30,884 nt of DNA from Pleurocapsa sp. MO_226.B13 (GCA_030064795.1 JASJEI010000051.1:1-30884); one strand, 5' to 3'. Numbered from the stretch's first letter, positions 8,481 through 16,773 are shown. The notes: generated by a model not told the origin, from the letters alone. Numbers and translations: made by a program.

Positions 8481-9383
8481 TTAACTAATTTGAATGTTTT
8501 TCAGCTGCTGAGTTTCTAATTGCAGCAATTTAATAATTTCCTCTGCCAATTGGCGATCGCCATTCCGAAAACCGAGGGGTGCCAGATGTCCTCTATCGGG
8601 CAACTGGGAAAATTTAATCGCGGGTACGTGTTTTTGCAGCCACTGCACCGTACCGATAGGTTCGCCATCATCACCAATGTCGGGATTAGAGGCAATCTTA
8701 TCTTTAGCAAAAGCGATCGCTGCGGTCAGTCCGAAGAGATCGCTTTTGTTTATCAGACAGCGAGTTTGTTTGACAGTCGGCTGTACATCCAAGCCGAGTT
8801 TTTTGACCAAATCGGCTAAAGCGGTAACGGGTATGGCACTCTCAATCCCACTAATCACGGGGGCTAACAAGATAGAGGGTTGATTTTTGAGGGAGATCTC
8901 TTCCAAGTCAACTCCTTGCAAACTCTGTTCGAGATCGGCAGCTTGTTCCTCCCCAACACAGTCGCCCAGAAACTCCTGTGTTTCCCTATGTTCGAGTTCG
9001 GTTAAAAGTTCGAGCAGGGCAATATACTTGCATCCCAGGCTATGAGCCAGCCAAAAATGGTTGGGATTCGAGGAAATTGGTTTTTCTTCATAGATTTTGT
9101 ATTCGTAACCCAATCTCTTAGCTTCGGCAATAATTCCCTGTCGTAGCTGTTCTCGATCGCGTACCATGGCGATCGCTACAGACCAATGGCGAAAGGTAAA
9201 TCTAAAGGGTAAAGCTACAATAGTATATCCCTGTCGAAACAGCTGTTTGAAGATATAGCGGTAAAAAATAGTCGGAAAAGTGCCAAAAAAAGCACCGCCA
9301 ATAAAATGAATAATGCCAATAGGTCGAGGATGAATTGCAACCCAATTAAAGTCGATCGGTTTAAATTCGAGTTTAGTCTCCAT
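8481..9383 (-). CDS. DUF1350 family alpha/beta-hydrolase-like protein
   Basis: The product resembles the DUF1350 family of cyanobacteria and plastids, which has an alpha/beta-hydrolase fold. Visible features are an early PIGIIHFIGGAFFGTFP strand-loop, a nucleophile elbow HSLGCK (Ser in A-H-S-L-G), and a late PDRGHLAPL segment that would supply the catalytic His. This suggests an esterase, lipase or thioesterase activity with unknown substrate. The frame opens at 9419, but the ATG at 9383 (METKLEFKPIDFNW) is preferred because AGGAGA lies about 10 bases upstream. It lies between the SDR gene (205 bp upstream) and the P450 (54 bp downstream) in the same direction. A role on the same lipid-like substrate as the P450 is inference. 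Confidence 0.85.
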   Translation of the reverse strand: METKLEFKPIDFNWVAIHPRPIGIIHFIGGAFFGTFPTIFYRYIFKQLFRQGYTIVALPFRFTFRHWSVAIAMVRDREQLRQGIIAEAKRLGYEYKIYEEKPISSNPNHFWLAHSLGCKYIALLELLTELEHRETQEFLGDCVGEEQAADLEQSLQGVDLEEISLKNQPSILLAPVISGIESAIPVTALADLVKKLGLDVQPTVKQTRCLINKSDLFGLTAAIAFAKDKIASNPDIGDDGEPIGTVQWLQKHVPAIKFSQLPDRGHLAPLGFRNGDRQLAEEIIKLLQLETQQLKNIQIS

Positions 9384-9588
9384 CGCTAATACTCTCCTAA
9401 AATGGCTAGCGGTTCTCAAGCCCCATCAAAAAACATAATTATGAGAAACTTGTGGTGATTCCGAGTTTTCAAGCTATTCTGAATAAAATAGTTACATTTA
9501 ATGGTTATTTGACGCTATAGACAGCCACCAGGACTTCCTGTCGTAACATTACTTAATACTTACAGGAATATGCGAACGAGCGAATTTC

Positions 9589-10593
9589 TTATCTTTGGGC
9601 AATCCATTGGAGGCTATCTGAGATCGTCTCCTCTAGCGATCGCGCCTTCCAACCTAGCTCCTTTTGAGCCAGACTAGTATCGTAAAAAGCGTAACGATTC
9701 CAAAGTTCGAGAATGCTAGGATTGACTGGAGAGGGCTGTCCGCGAATTCTACTCAATAGTTGGATAACTGCAACTATCGGATAGACTACCCAGACAGGAA
9801 GGGGAATTAAAAATTTTGGTGGCTTAACTCCCGCGATGGTAGCAACCTGGTTAATAAATTGACGCAGGGTGACATTTTCTCCGCTAAGAAGATAACGCTG
9901 TCCGTGACGACCTTTTTCCGCAGCTAGTAAAGCACCTGCTGCATAATCACGCACATCCAAAATACCAAAGCCCAAGGGAATGTCGAACTTAAATTTTCCC
10001 TGACTAATAAGCTTTGCCAGTTGGTTAGCTGGTGCGCCAATATAATCCTCCGATCCCATAGTGAAAGAAGGCTCGATCGCCACGATCTCTGGATTGTCAT
10101 CCCTCGCTTCAACAGCCAGAGACTCTAGTTCGGCTTGACGGCGAGACAGAGCATAGGGCAAATTAAACTGATATTTATCCCAGTCCGCAGTTTCATTTAT
10201 AGGTTCGGGTTTGTGATTTAAACCGACAGCGAGACAACTACTGCTAATCACCACCCGTTTTACTCCCGCTTCCGTCGCTGCTTGAAGAAGATTGCGCGTT
10301 CCCACGACATTAATCTGCTGCATTTTCTCTTCTGCTGCTTTACCACCCCCCAAAGCGATCTCAAATTTCATGTGAAAGACTGTATCTATTCCTTTGCAAG
10401 CTTGGCGCAATACTTGCAAATCTTGAATGCTGCCTTTGACAATCTCTACCTCTAAGTTTTTCAAGCCGAGTTGAACTAGCTGTTCATCCTCAACATCTAC
10501 TAACCCCCTAGGTTTGATTTGACGCTCGTTGAGCAGTTTAATAGTGTGGTAGCCAAGAAAACCCTCAGCGCCCGTGACTAAAATTTTATTCAC
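9589..10593 (-). CDS. Extended SDR / NAD-dependent epimerase-dehydratase-like protein with YxxxR instead of YxxxK
   Basis: A Rossmann protein of 334 residues. The N-terminal dinucleotide motif is VTGAEGFLGYHT (GxxGxxG). VEIVKGSIQDL, the IDTVFHMKFE strand and RVVISSSCLAVG follow in the order of extended SDRs of the dihydroflavonol-reductase/HpnA/3-beta-HSD type. The catalytic Tyr is in LPYALSRRQAE, where the usual Lys at Tyr+4 is Arg. A hydrophobic segment near residues 255-275 (PLPVWVVYPIVAVIQLL) could associate with membrane, as in sterol-type members. The ATG at 10593 has a GAGGAGG about 17 bases upstream, rather far. It is the first gene of the minus-strand cluster. The probable activity is oxidation or reduction of a hydroxyl on a lipid or isoprenoid-like substrate; the specificity is unknown. 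Confidence 0.88.
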   Translation of the reverse strand: MNKILVTGAEGFLGYHTIKLLNERQIKPRGLVDVEDEQLVQLGLKNLEVEIVKGSIQDLQVLRQACKGIDTVFHMKFEIALGGGKAAEEKMQQINVVGTRNLLQAATEAGVKRVVISSSCLAVGLNHKPEPINETADWDKYQFNLPYALSRRQAELESLAVEARDDNPEIVAIEPSFTMGSEDYIGAPANQLAKLISQGKFKFDIPLGFGILDVRDYAAGALLAAEKGRHGQRYLLSGENVTLRQFINQVATIAGVKPPKFLIPLPVWVVYPIVAVIQLLSRIRGQPSPVNPSILELWNRYAFYDTSLAQKELGWKARSLEETISDSLQWIAQR

Positions 10594-11136
10594 TAGACCT
10601 TAGACCTCCTCTATTTGATGTTCGATCTTCAGTAAAACTGCTCCTCAACCACGACATTACCAAAGCTGCTATGTCTGTGCAGAATTTAAAATGATGCAAG
10701 TTGACCTCTCGAATTATCTTTCTCGACCGCCTTCGATATTTCTAATATTAAGCTCTCAAAATAGTTTTGTTTATTAATAATCGTAATGTCAGCGTTCAGC
10801 TATTTCTGAACTAAGTATTCTGACCGCGGATGGTGGTGAACGCATGATGTCCTTTGGCTGCGGATTCTCTGCCCCCCTAGACACTACTTATCCTAATCAA
10901 TTTACGTACTGTGATGATAGTCAGACTCTATCTCTGTATAACTTACCAACTATAGAAGTTACAGACTTTTTTCAATGTTATGAGTGCGAAAAAATAGTAA
11001 AATATTTTTTTTTTATTGAATAAGCTAGTTTTAATAAATTTAGCTTATTAACCAAATAATAACCATTAATCATCTCTTTACTTAATCTTCAAATGGGAAT
11101 CTAATTTTTGGGTCAGAGAACTCTGATATTGTTACC
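10594..11136. other. AT-rich intergenic region upstream of the SDR gene
   Basis: No coding frame is supported. The right part is very AT-rich, with a long T run near 11005-11014. It also holds a 9-bp inverted repeat AATAAGCTA / TAGCTTATT (11019-11027 and 11041-11049). The promoter of the SDR gene is expected in the left half. The right edge is the terminal repeat of the next insertion sequence. Confidence 0.45.
11019..11049. repeat. AT-rich 9-bp inverted repeat
   Basis: AATAAGCTA at 11019-11027 pairs with TAGCTTATT at 11041-11049 across a 13-base loop. It could be a regulator site or a weak transcript end. Nothing nearby decides between these. Confidence 0.35.
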
Positions 11137-11434
11137 GAGACCATTGGTCACAAGTTAAGCTTGTAAGCTAGCTGTCAAAGAGGGTTTGGAAGGAGATTGA
11201 AAGAAAAACTGGTCAGAACCTCGTTGTTTGTCTGGAAAAGGTGCAATTATTAACTTTTGGTTGGGTTTTCGCTGTCTTTTAACAATACCTAAACATTTCT
11301 GAATATCAGGCTCAGCAAAATATTTAACTGGGTCATGAGCTTCTCCACGCTTTGAAGCACCATGAAAATAATAAAGACCACGATAAATCATTTCTAAAGA
11401 GATGCGGTCAAAAGGAAGAGAAAGTTCATCGGCT

Positions 11435-11458
11435 ATATGCGGAGCGGTATCCTTTAGG
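11435..11458. repeat. 24-nt insertion within the dead transposase
   Basis: On the minus strand the expected codons for D-A-V-A-D-E-L are split after GATGCTGT by 24 bases containing TCCTAAAGGATACCGCTCCG, then resume at AGCCGATGAA. The length is a multiple of three. It includes the palindrome TCCTAAAGGA. Its boundaries are inferred by restoring the reading frame, not by comparison with an intact copy. Confidence 0.45.
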
Positions 11459-11500
11459 ACAGCATCCCCGCTCATCGACTAAAACAGCGTAGAATAGCCA

Positions 11501-11587
11501 ACGGTGCGCGTACATGCGGCGAACTATGCGCCTTTGTCTTGCGGAGGAAACCTCCGCGGGGTCGTTTATCCCCGAATGGGGGCACCG
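11501..11587. repeat. ~87-bp MITE-like multi-hairpin insertion in the IS copy
   Basis: The transposase codons on either side join cleanly to I-W-A-T-W-L-F-Y-A-V-L-V if this segment is removed. The insert begins ACGGTGCGCG and ends GGGGCACCG, giving CGGTGC/GCACCG ends, with a CA dinucleotide on both sides (11499-11500 and 11588-11589). Inside are a perfect hairpin GCGGAGG-AAA-CCTCCGC (11541-11557) and a second one, CGGGG (11557-11561) with CCCCG (11570-11574). There is no coding capacity. It is probably a small non-autonomous mobile repeat. Confidence 0.6.
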
Positions 11588-12303
11588 CAGGTTGCCCAAA
11601 TCTGTAGTTTAATGCCATTAATTGAACCTGTCCAAAGATAACTTAACCCTAAAAGTCTTTTGACAGTATTAAAAGCATCCTCAATGCGAAGCGCGTTTTT
11701 GATATAAATCAATGACCACATAAGTGGGTAATATTTCTGGCTCAAGGACAGAAGTTAAGTAAGAATGCCAGACTTTACCTTTTCTGATTTCAATTAAACG
11801 AAGAGTAACGACAGGAGTCTTTTTTGTTCCCGAGCCAATCTTAACCAGGCGATCGCGCAAACTATAACTATCGGTAAAAACTTGTTGATACTCAATAGCA
11901 GCATTAATTTTAATGCGAGTAATAAAGTGAATTCCGCCCTGGATTAATCGTTGCCAAAACTGAAAATGATAAAACCCCCGATCGAGTAACAGCAGAGTCT
12001 GGACTGAAACTAAATGTAACAACTTTTCTTCAAAACGGGTGTCCGAAGCACTGGGATTTTCCTGGAACCAAATTTCCACAGGCAACCGTGTCACTAAATC
12101 AATGACTACTCCCATCTTGCCAGCTAGTGCAGCCTGGTTTTACCTCTTCTAAGCTCTTGAGCTTACGAAACAAAGCCTCCTAAGTCTTTTACTCTTGCTC
12201 ATAAAGAAATAAAATCGTTCAGTTGCTTATCCTCTTTGAGTTTCACACGATTCTTAAGTTCTCTTGACTTTTTTCTGATTTCCTTAACTTGTGACCAATG
12301 GGA

Positions 12304-12477
12304 GAAATTGAAAGCTCTCATCGTTATATCCCACAAAAACCCTTAAAAATTCCTGGAGCCACTTGGAATCCACAGATGGTTAACCCCATGTTGGCTCTGA
12401 GAGTTATTCGCGCCAATGATTGGTGGTCTGATTTTTGGCAAACATACACTGGTTCTGAGAAACTGTTAGTAGCTTAA
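12304..12477 (+). pseudogene. C-terminal tail of an ISKra4-like transposase
   Basis: Directly after the IS end the plus strand reads EIESSHRYIPQKPLKIPGA, then NPMLALRVIRANDWWSDFW, and stops with TAA at 12475-12477. The run 'iES.hRyipQkrLK.PG..W...mLaLRv.RaN..W...W' is the usual C-terminus of ISKra4-family transposases. The upstream part is absent: to the left of IS copy 1 the matching frame is closed. It was presumably an older element cut by IS copy 1 or by deletion. Confidence 0.6.
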
Positions 12478-12699
12478 ATAGACTTTTTTCCGTTGTGGGT
12501 AAGGATGATTTTTCTTCGCTGTCTCCTCTCTCGTGATTATCATTATCATCTAGATACAAACAATTGGCGATCGCTCTTTTAACCAACGACTTTTGACCAC
12601 ACCCTGCCGGGTATGAAGACGTGAATGATCATGACAAAACTTCACAGATTAAATAGATTAATTGCTGTAAATTGAACTTACTGAAGTCAGGAGTGATCT

Positions 12700-13884
12700 A
12701 TGGTTAATACATCCTTTAATCTCGAAAGGACTGCTCCCGCTTTCACCAACAACGGCTTGAGCATCTCTGGCAACAGTCCCGACCCTAATCAAGCAGTGAC
12801 ATTGGTCACACAGCGGACTGCTCTGGGAAGCAATGAACTCCTTGATTGGTTCAGTTTGGGTCAAGTGTTCGATCCTGTTTCTCCCGAACCTTCTGCTTTT
12901 TTACCTAACTCCTTCTCGACCACAACATCTGGTGGTCTAGAGCTGAACGTAGACATCCCACCCCCTTCTTCTGGCTCTGACATTACCCCGCCATTTGTCT
13001 TTCAGACCGGGCCAGTCCCTAACGCTGTTCCGACCAATTTTGCCAACGGCGACTTCATTCTTTTGACAGGGTTAAACCCAGTGGGGTTTCCCGCGGTGGG
13101 CAACCCAGGGCCCCTGACCATTACCTTTGAGACGCCGGTTTTAGGCGCTGGGACTCAGATAGCCGTAGATGATACTTCTTCCTTCATAGCATCTATATCG
13201 GCTTTTGACGACGCCGGACGAGAGTTGGGAACCTTCTCAGTACCTGGGACTTCCTCGTTAGAACTAGATAATTCAGCTGTTTTCTTGGGCGTACTCAGTG
13301 ACGCCCCTAACATCTCGCGGCTGGTTTTGAGCAGCTCAGAGCCAGAGCGGGCTTTGGGAGTCAATCCTCTAAGCCTTGTTGCTGTCGAGATCACCGCTGG
13401 TACTCCGGATGACGACCGACTCTTCGGAAGCCCAAGCAACGATTTCATCAAAGGTTTGGGGGGGAATGACATCCTCATTGGTCTCGCTAGCGGCGACCGA
13501 CTAGACGGCGGTGCTGGTAACGATAAGCTGCTGGGAAACTGGGGCAACGATATCTTAGTTGGCGGCAGCGGTCATGACTATCTCTTGGGTGGCACTGGCA
13601 GCGACCGACTAGACGGCGGTGCTGGCAACGACCAACTGTTTGGCGGCGGAGGTGCCGATCTATTCCTCTTGAAAGAGGGTGATGGACAAGACAGTATCTT
13701 CGACTATCGAGTTGGGACAGATTCCTTCTGGTTAGACAGTCTGGAGTTTCTGGACCTGACAATAACTCAAGGCTTTGGTCGGACTCTGATCAGTGTCACT
13801 GAAACAGAGGAAGTTTTAGCTTCTCTGTTTGGGGTGAAGGCCAGTGAGATTGTCGCGGAGGATTTTGTCACTGTGGAGTATTGA
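12700..13884 (+). CDS. RTX (hemolysin-type calcium-binding) secreted protein
   Basis: A 394-residue acidic protein. Residues ~1-230 are rich in Ser, Pro, Thr and Asn. They include a probable beta-sandwich (LTITFETPVLGAGTQIAVDD, then SASISAF-like strands and ALGVNPLSLVAVEI). Residues ~235-325 carry RTX nonapeptides of the GGxGNDxLxG type, for example LDGGAGNDKLLGNWGNDIL, which bind Ca2+ in a beta-roll. A short C-terminal domain (FDYRVGTDSFWLDSLEF) follows, as in proteins sent out by type I secretion through a C-terminal signal. There is no N-terminal signal peptide. The ATG at 12700 has a CAGGAGTG-like site upstream. G+C is clearly higher than in the neighbours, which suggests transfer or domain-driven codon bias. 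A ~25-bp DNA repeat (near 13491 and 13601) encodes two successive RTX units. No type I exporter gene is nearby. Confidence 0.88.
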   Translation: MVNTSFNLERTAPAFTNNGLSISGNSPDPNQAVTLVTQRTALGSNELLDWFSLGQVFDPVSPEPSAFLPNSFSTTTSGGLELNVDIPPPSSGSDITPPFVFQTGPVPNAVPTNFANGDFILLTGLNPVGFPAVGNPGPLTITFETPVLGAGTQIAVDDTSSFIASISAFDDAGRELGTFSVPGTSSLELDNSAVFLGVLSDAPNISRLVLSSSEPERALGVNPLSLVAVEITAGTPDDDRLFGSPSNDFIKGLGGNDILIGLASGDRLDGGAGNDKLLGNWGNDILVGGSGHDYLLGGTGSDRLDGGAGNDQLFGGGGADLFLLKEGDGQDSIFDYRVGTDSFWLDSLEFLDLTITQGFGRTLISVTETEEVLASLFGVKASEIVAEDFVTVEY

Positions 13885-13897
13885 GAATTAATTACAT

Positions 13898-14351
13898 GGT
13901 TCTGTTGCAAAAAATTTTAACAGACAGAATATTTCTGTAATTAACTAATTTTTTAGACAGTAATCCCAAAGAGAGAATGAATAAAATCTCTTTGCCCCAA
14001 AATGTCGCCTTTAGCTATATTTTCAATCTGACCTAAACGCAATCGCATTCATAATTTCGTACCCTCGATCGGGTTCGCCATGCTGTGTGGAAGAATTGAA
14101 AATATGATTTGTATTTGGCTAACTTTTTCGTAAATCTATGGTCTTGTTCGATTATATTATTGAGATATTTTTTCTGTCTCAATTTCCTGTAACGATAGAG
14201 CGTATTTAAGATACCATAGAGACGCAAAGTAAAATAATTTCTCCTTCAAAATGTTTCCACTTAAATGGCTGCGAAGAAGTTCATTAGTTCTATTGGTTGC
14301 TTGCAGCTTAAGTATACTACAAGCTTCTCTCAAGTTTTTTGCAACAGAACC
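13898..14351 (-). mobile_element. Internally deleted IS6-family element
   Basis: GGTTCTGTTGCAAAAAA at 13898-13914 is inverted at about 14335-14351 (TTTTTTGCAACAGAACC). These are classic IS6/IS240 ends. The 454-bp span is roughly half of a full IS6 element. The flanking 8 bp differ, so there is no intact target duplication. It sits between the RTX gene and the ABC operon's last gene. Confidence 0.8.
14033..14265 (-). pseudogene. IS6-family transposase remnant (N- and C-terminal pieces)
   Basis: From 14265 downwards the minus strand reads FKWKHFEGEIILLCVSMVS and then a stop, which is the N-terminal signature of IS6 transposases. In another frame, LRQKKYLNNIIEQDHRFTKK and then FFHTAWRTRSRV follow, the conserved C-terminal region including the catalytic Glu in NIIEQDHR. 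The catalytic core with both Asp residues is deleted. It is non-functional. Confidence 0.8.
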
Positions 14352-14373
14352 CAGAAATTAGAAATCAGCTGAT

Positions 14374-15501
14374 CTAATAATTTAACTGACGGCGAAACTT
14401 GCTGATACTAATAGATAGTAATATAGTAGCAAAGAAAATAAGAGCGATCGCATTAACCCAAAGCACTTCTAAACCAACACCTTTGAGCAAAATTCCTCGT
14501 ATAATTGTGACATAATGACGTATAGGATTGAATAGAGAAAGATATTGAAAGAAAACTGGCATACTTTCAATAGGGCTAAGCACACCAGATAGTAAAACTA
14601 AAGGTAAACTAGTGAAAAAAGATATGATATAAGCTTGTTGTTGAGTGCGAGAAAACGTTGCCAACATAATTCCTATAGCGATATTTACCAATATATAAAG
14701 TGATGACAATCCTAAAAGAAACCACAAATTGCCACGAAAAGGAACTCCAAAAACAAACTGTGCAAAACATAAAATAAAAATAAGATCGATCATTAATAAA
14801 ATAAATACAGGAATAATTTTAGCTAAAATTATTTCCCACTCCTTAGCTGGAGTAATTAATAATTGTTCTAATGTTCCTTTATCTTTTTCCCGTATAATTG
14901 TAGCTGAAGCAATTAACGAAGTAGCTGAACCTAATGCCAACGCAAAAGCTCCTGGAATAAAAAACCAACTACTTTTCAAACCAGGATTATAAAGAAAAAT
15001 AGTTTGAAGAGTAATTAAAGTAGGTTTTTGATTTGTCTCTAACTGGCTACTATATTGGCTGATAATTTGCTGGATATAACCTTGAGTAATACCTGCTTGA
15101 TTGGCATCTAGTCCATCAACTAGAACCTGAACATCAATCGGTTTATTTTTAGATAAATTACGCTGAAAATCAGGAGGGATAACTAAACCTGCTGTTAATT
15201 TACCCTGCTTAATTTGTTCTGATAGCTTTTGGTCATTGAAAAAATATTTTTCGGCTCTAAAAATACGATTTTCGGTTAAAGCAGATACTAATTCCCTACT
15301 TTCATAAGTATTAGTATAATCAAGGATTCCTAACTTAAGATTACTCACATCTGGATTCAAAGCTAATCCATACAGTAAAACTTGGGTAATAGTAGGAAAT
15401 ATTAACAAAGCAATTATTTTTTTATCCCTTAATATTTGAATAGTTTCTTTGATTACTAAAGCATAAATTCTACTGTTCAATATATTTTTGATAAACTTCA
15501 T
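14374..15501 (-). CDS. ABC-2 type permease, second subunit of HlyD-linked exporter
   Basis: A 375-residue membrane protein with the ABC-2 (YhhJ/YbhR-like) architecture. It has an N-terminal helix (~25-45, IIALLIFPTITQVLLYGLAL), then a large extracytoplasmic loop (~46-175) including GLVIPPDFQRNL and VQVLVDGLDANQAG. A block of about five membrane helices follows, with the conserved IIREKDKGTLEQLLITPAK cytoplasmic coupling segment. PSILLS-type family residues appear as LPLVLLSGVLSPIESMP, and YVTIIRGILLKGVG is near the end. It pairs with the upstream permease to form the channel. It is last in the operon, 111 bp after the other permease, and its 3' side ends close to the IS6 remnant. Confidence 0.93.
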   Translation of the reverse strand: MKFIKNILNSRIYALVIKETIQILRDKKIIALLIFPTITQVLLYGLALNPDVSNLKLGILDYTNTYESRELVSALTENRIFRAEKYFFNDQKLSEQIKQGKLTAGLVIPPDFQRNLSKNKPIDVQVLVDGLDANQAGITQGYIQQIISQYSSQLETNQKPTLITLQTIFLYNPGLKSSWFFIPGAFALALGSATSLIASATIIREKDKGTLEQLLITPAKEWEIILAKIIPVFILLMIDLIFILCFAQFVFGVPFRGNLWFLLGLSSLYILVNIAIGIMLATFSRTQQQAYIISFFTSLPLVLLSGVLSPIESMPVFFQYLSLFNPIRHYVTIIRGILLKGVGLEVLWVNAIALIFFATILLSISISKFRRQLNY

Positions 15502-15612
15502 TGTGATAATGTCTTGATTTTAATTAGACTTCTTGCCAATTAATTCTATGTAAAGTTCCTGCTTTTTATACTTAACAATTGTATTATTGGTATTATATTT
15601 ATGCACAAGTCC

Positions 15613-16749
15613 CTAATCTGGTAATTGCATATGTTTTAGACTACGTCTGGCATTGTTAAATATCAAGATCCCTAATACAATTAGCATGATCGTTGAAAAC
15701 CAGGCATCAGCCCAGCCAATACCTCGAACATAAGCGTCACGAGTAATTTCAATATAATAACGAGGGGGAACAAAATTCGGAACAATAGATAGGGGAAAAG
15801 GAAGATTATTTAAGGGATAAATAAATCCAGAAAAACAATAATTAGTTACAAAAACAAGAGGTGTAATACTCTGAATTGCACCTATTTGATTATCACTTTT
15901 AACCCCAATCATTAAACCAAGACCAACACTATTTGCCAAAAAAAGTAACGTTCCAATTAATAATGGCATGGGAGTCACAACTAACTTTAAATCCCAAATT
16001 AAAGCTCCTATTCCCATAATTAATAATGCTTGACCGATACCAATTATAAGATAAGCTAACCATTTCCCGAGTAGAAATTCTGTTGTACTAATACTAGAAG
16101 CATATATTTTTAAGATTGTCCCTTCTTCTTTTTCTCTTGATATTGCTAATGCAGTTAGAAGTGAAGGATAGACCCAAAGAATAGCTCCATATGCTCCAGG
16201 TATAATATAGAGAGATTCTTTTCTCCCTGGATTAAACCAGATTCGTGTTCTAGGGATTATTTTTTGTGAAGATGTTTTTAAACCCGATTGACTTAAAAAA
16301 TTGGTTGTAATTGCTTGAATACTATTTTCAATAATTCTGGCATTATTAATATCTGAAGCATCAATAATAACTTGTATATCGCTCTTTTTGTTAGAGTTAA
16401 TCTTTCGACTAAAATCAGGAGGAATTACTACTGCAACTTTAGCTATTCCACGATCGATTATCTCTTGAGAATTATAAATTAGATCGGACTGATTAGGCAA
16501 AAAAGGTAGTTGAAATCGAGCTGGTATTTGAAATTGATTACTAGCTAATAAACTCTCAATATAAGAACGACTAAGGGGGCTTCGAGCGAAATCTTGAATA
16601 TATATAGGAATATTCTTAGCCTCCAAACGAATAGCAAAACCAAAGAGCAATAAGCTTATTAAAGGCAAAATAAATGCCAAGGCTAAGGTCAGGCGATCGC
16701 GTTTAAATTGCACTAATTCTTTTTGACACTGAGCTAAGATTCGTCGCAT
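15613..16749 (-). CDS. ABC-2 type permease, first subunit of HlyD-linked exporter
   Basis: A 378-residue membrane protein homologous to the next gene (YbhS/YbhR type). It has an N-terminal helix (LALAFILPLISLLLFGFAI), a periplasmic loop with VAVVIPPDFSRK and IQVIIDASDIN, the cytoplasmic ISREKEEGTILKIYASSIS motif, four to five further helices, and YYIEITRDAYVRGIGW at the C-terminus. It forms a heterodimeric channel with its partner. It starts with ATG at 16749, 24 bp after the ATPase gene ends, so translation is probably coupled. The substrate is unknown; related systems export drugs, dyes or lipid-like compounds. Confidence 0.93.
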   Translation of the reverse strand: MRRILAQCQKELVQFKRDRLTLALAFILPLISLLLFGFAIRLEAKNIPIYIQDFARSPLSRSYIESLLASNQFQIPARFQLPFLPNQSDLIYNSQEIIDRGIAKVAVVIPPDFSRKINSNKKSDIQVIIDASDINNARIIENSIQAITTNFLSQSGLKTSSQKIIPRTRIWFNPGRKESLYIIPGAYGAILWVYPSLLTALAISREKEEGTILKIYASSISTTEFLLGKWLAYLIIGIGQALLIMGIGALIWDLKLVVTPMPLLIGTLLFLANSVGLGLMIGVKSDNQIGAIQSITPLVFVTNYCFSGFIYPLNNLPFPLSIVPNFVPPRYYIEITRDAYVRGIGWADAWFSTIMLIVLGILIFNNARRSLKHMQLPD

Positions 16750-16773
16750 AAAATATATTAGTTTACAGCTATG

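Larger units (their letters stand above)
11155..12282 (-). pseudogene. DDE transposase of IS copy 1, multiply broken
   Basis: Reading from right to left, the N-terminal part (HWSQVKEIRKKSRELKNR) hits a stop near 12200. After an internal deletion the frame resumes with MGVVIDLVTRLPVEIWF, whose VIDL supplies a catalytic Asp, and LLLLDRGFYHFQFW. It continues through VFTDSYSLRDRLVKIGSG and YVVIDLYQKR. A frameshift there hides the expected continuation RIEDAFNTVKRLLGLSYLW, which carries the catalytic Glu. The last part is split by two insertions and ends as ADELSLPFDRISLEMIYRG and PFPDKQRGSDQFFFQSPSKP. At least one stop, one frameshift and two insertions make it certainly inactive. Confidence 0.85.
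11141..12301 (-). mobile_element. Degenerate IS4-type insertion sequence (copy 1) with perfect 19-bp inverted repeats
   Basis: CCATTGGTCACAAGTTAAG at 11141-11159 is exactly repeated in inverted orientation at 12283-12301. The tetranucleotide GAGA flanks both ends (11137-11140 and 12302-12305) and may be the target duplication. The interior encodes broken pieces of one transposase on the minus strand. A second copy of the same element, in the opposite orientation and lacking its right end, starts at 20293. Two small palindromic sequences have inserted into this copy (11435-11458 and 11501-11587), so the element has been dead long enough to collect further insertions. Confidence 0.82.

Noticed and set aside
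12404..12586. 60-codon minus-strand frame between IS copy 1 and the RTX gene
   Set aside because: It crosses the ISKra4-like tail in antisense and has no recognisable features.
13155..13762. Open frames opposite the RTX gene
   Set aside because: They are shadows of the Gly/Asp repeat codons, with Arg/Ser/Pro-rich products and no start signals.
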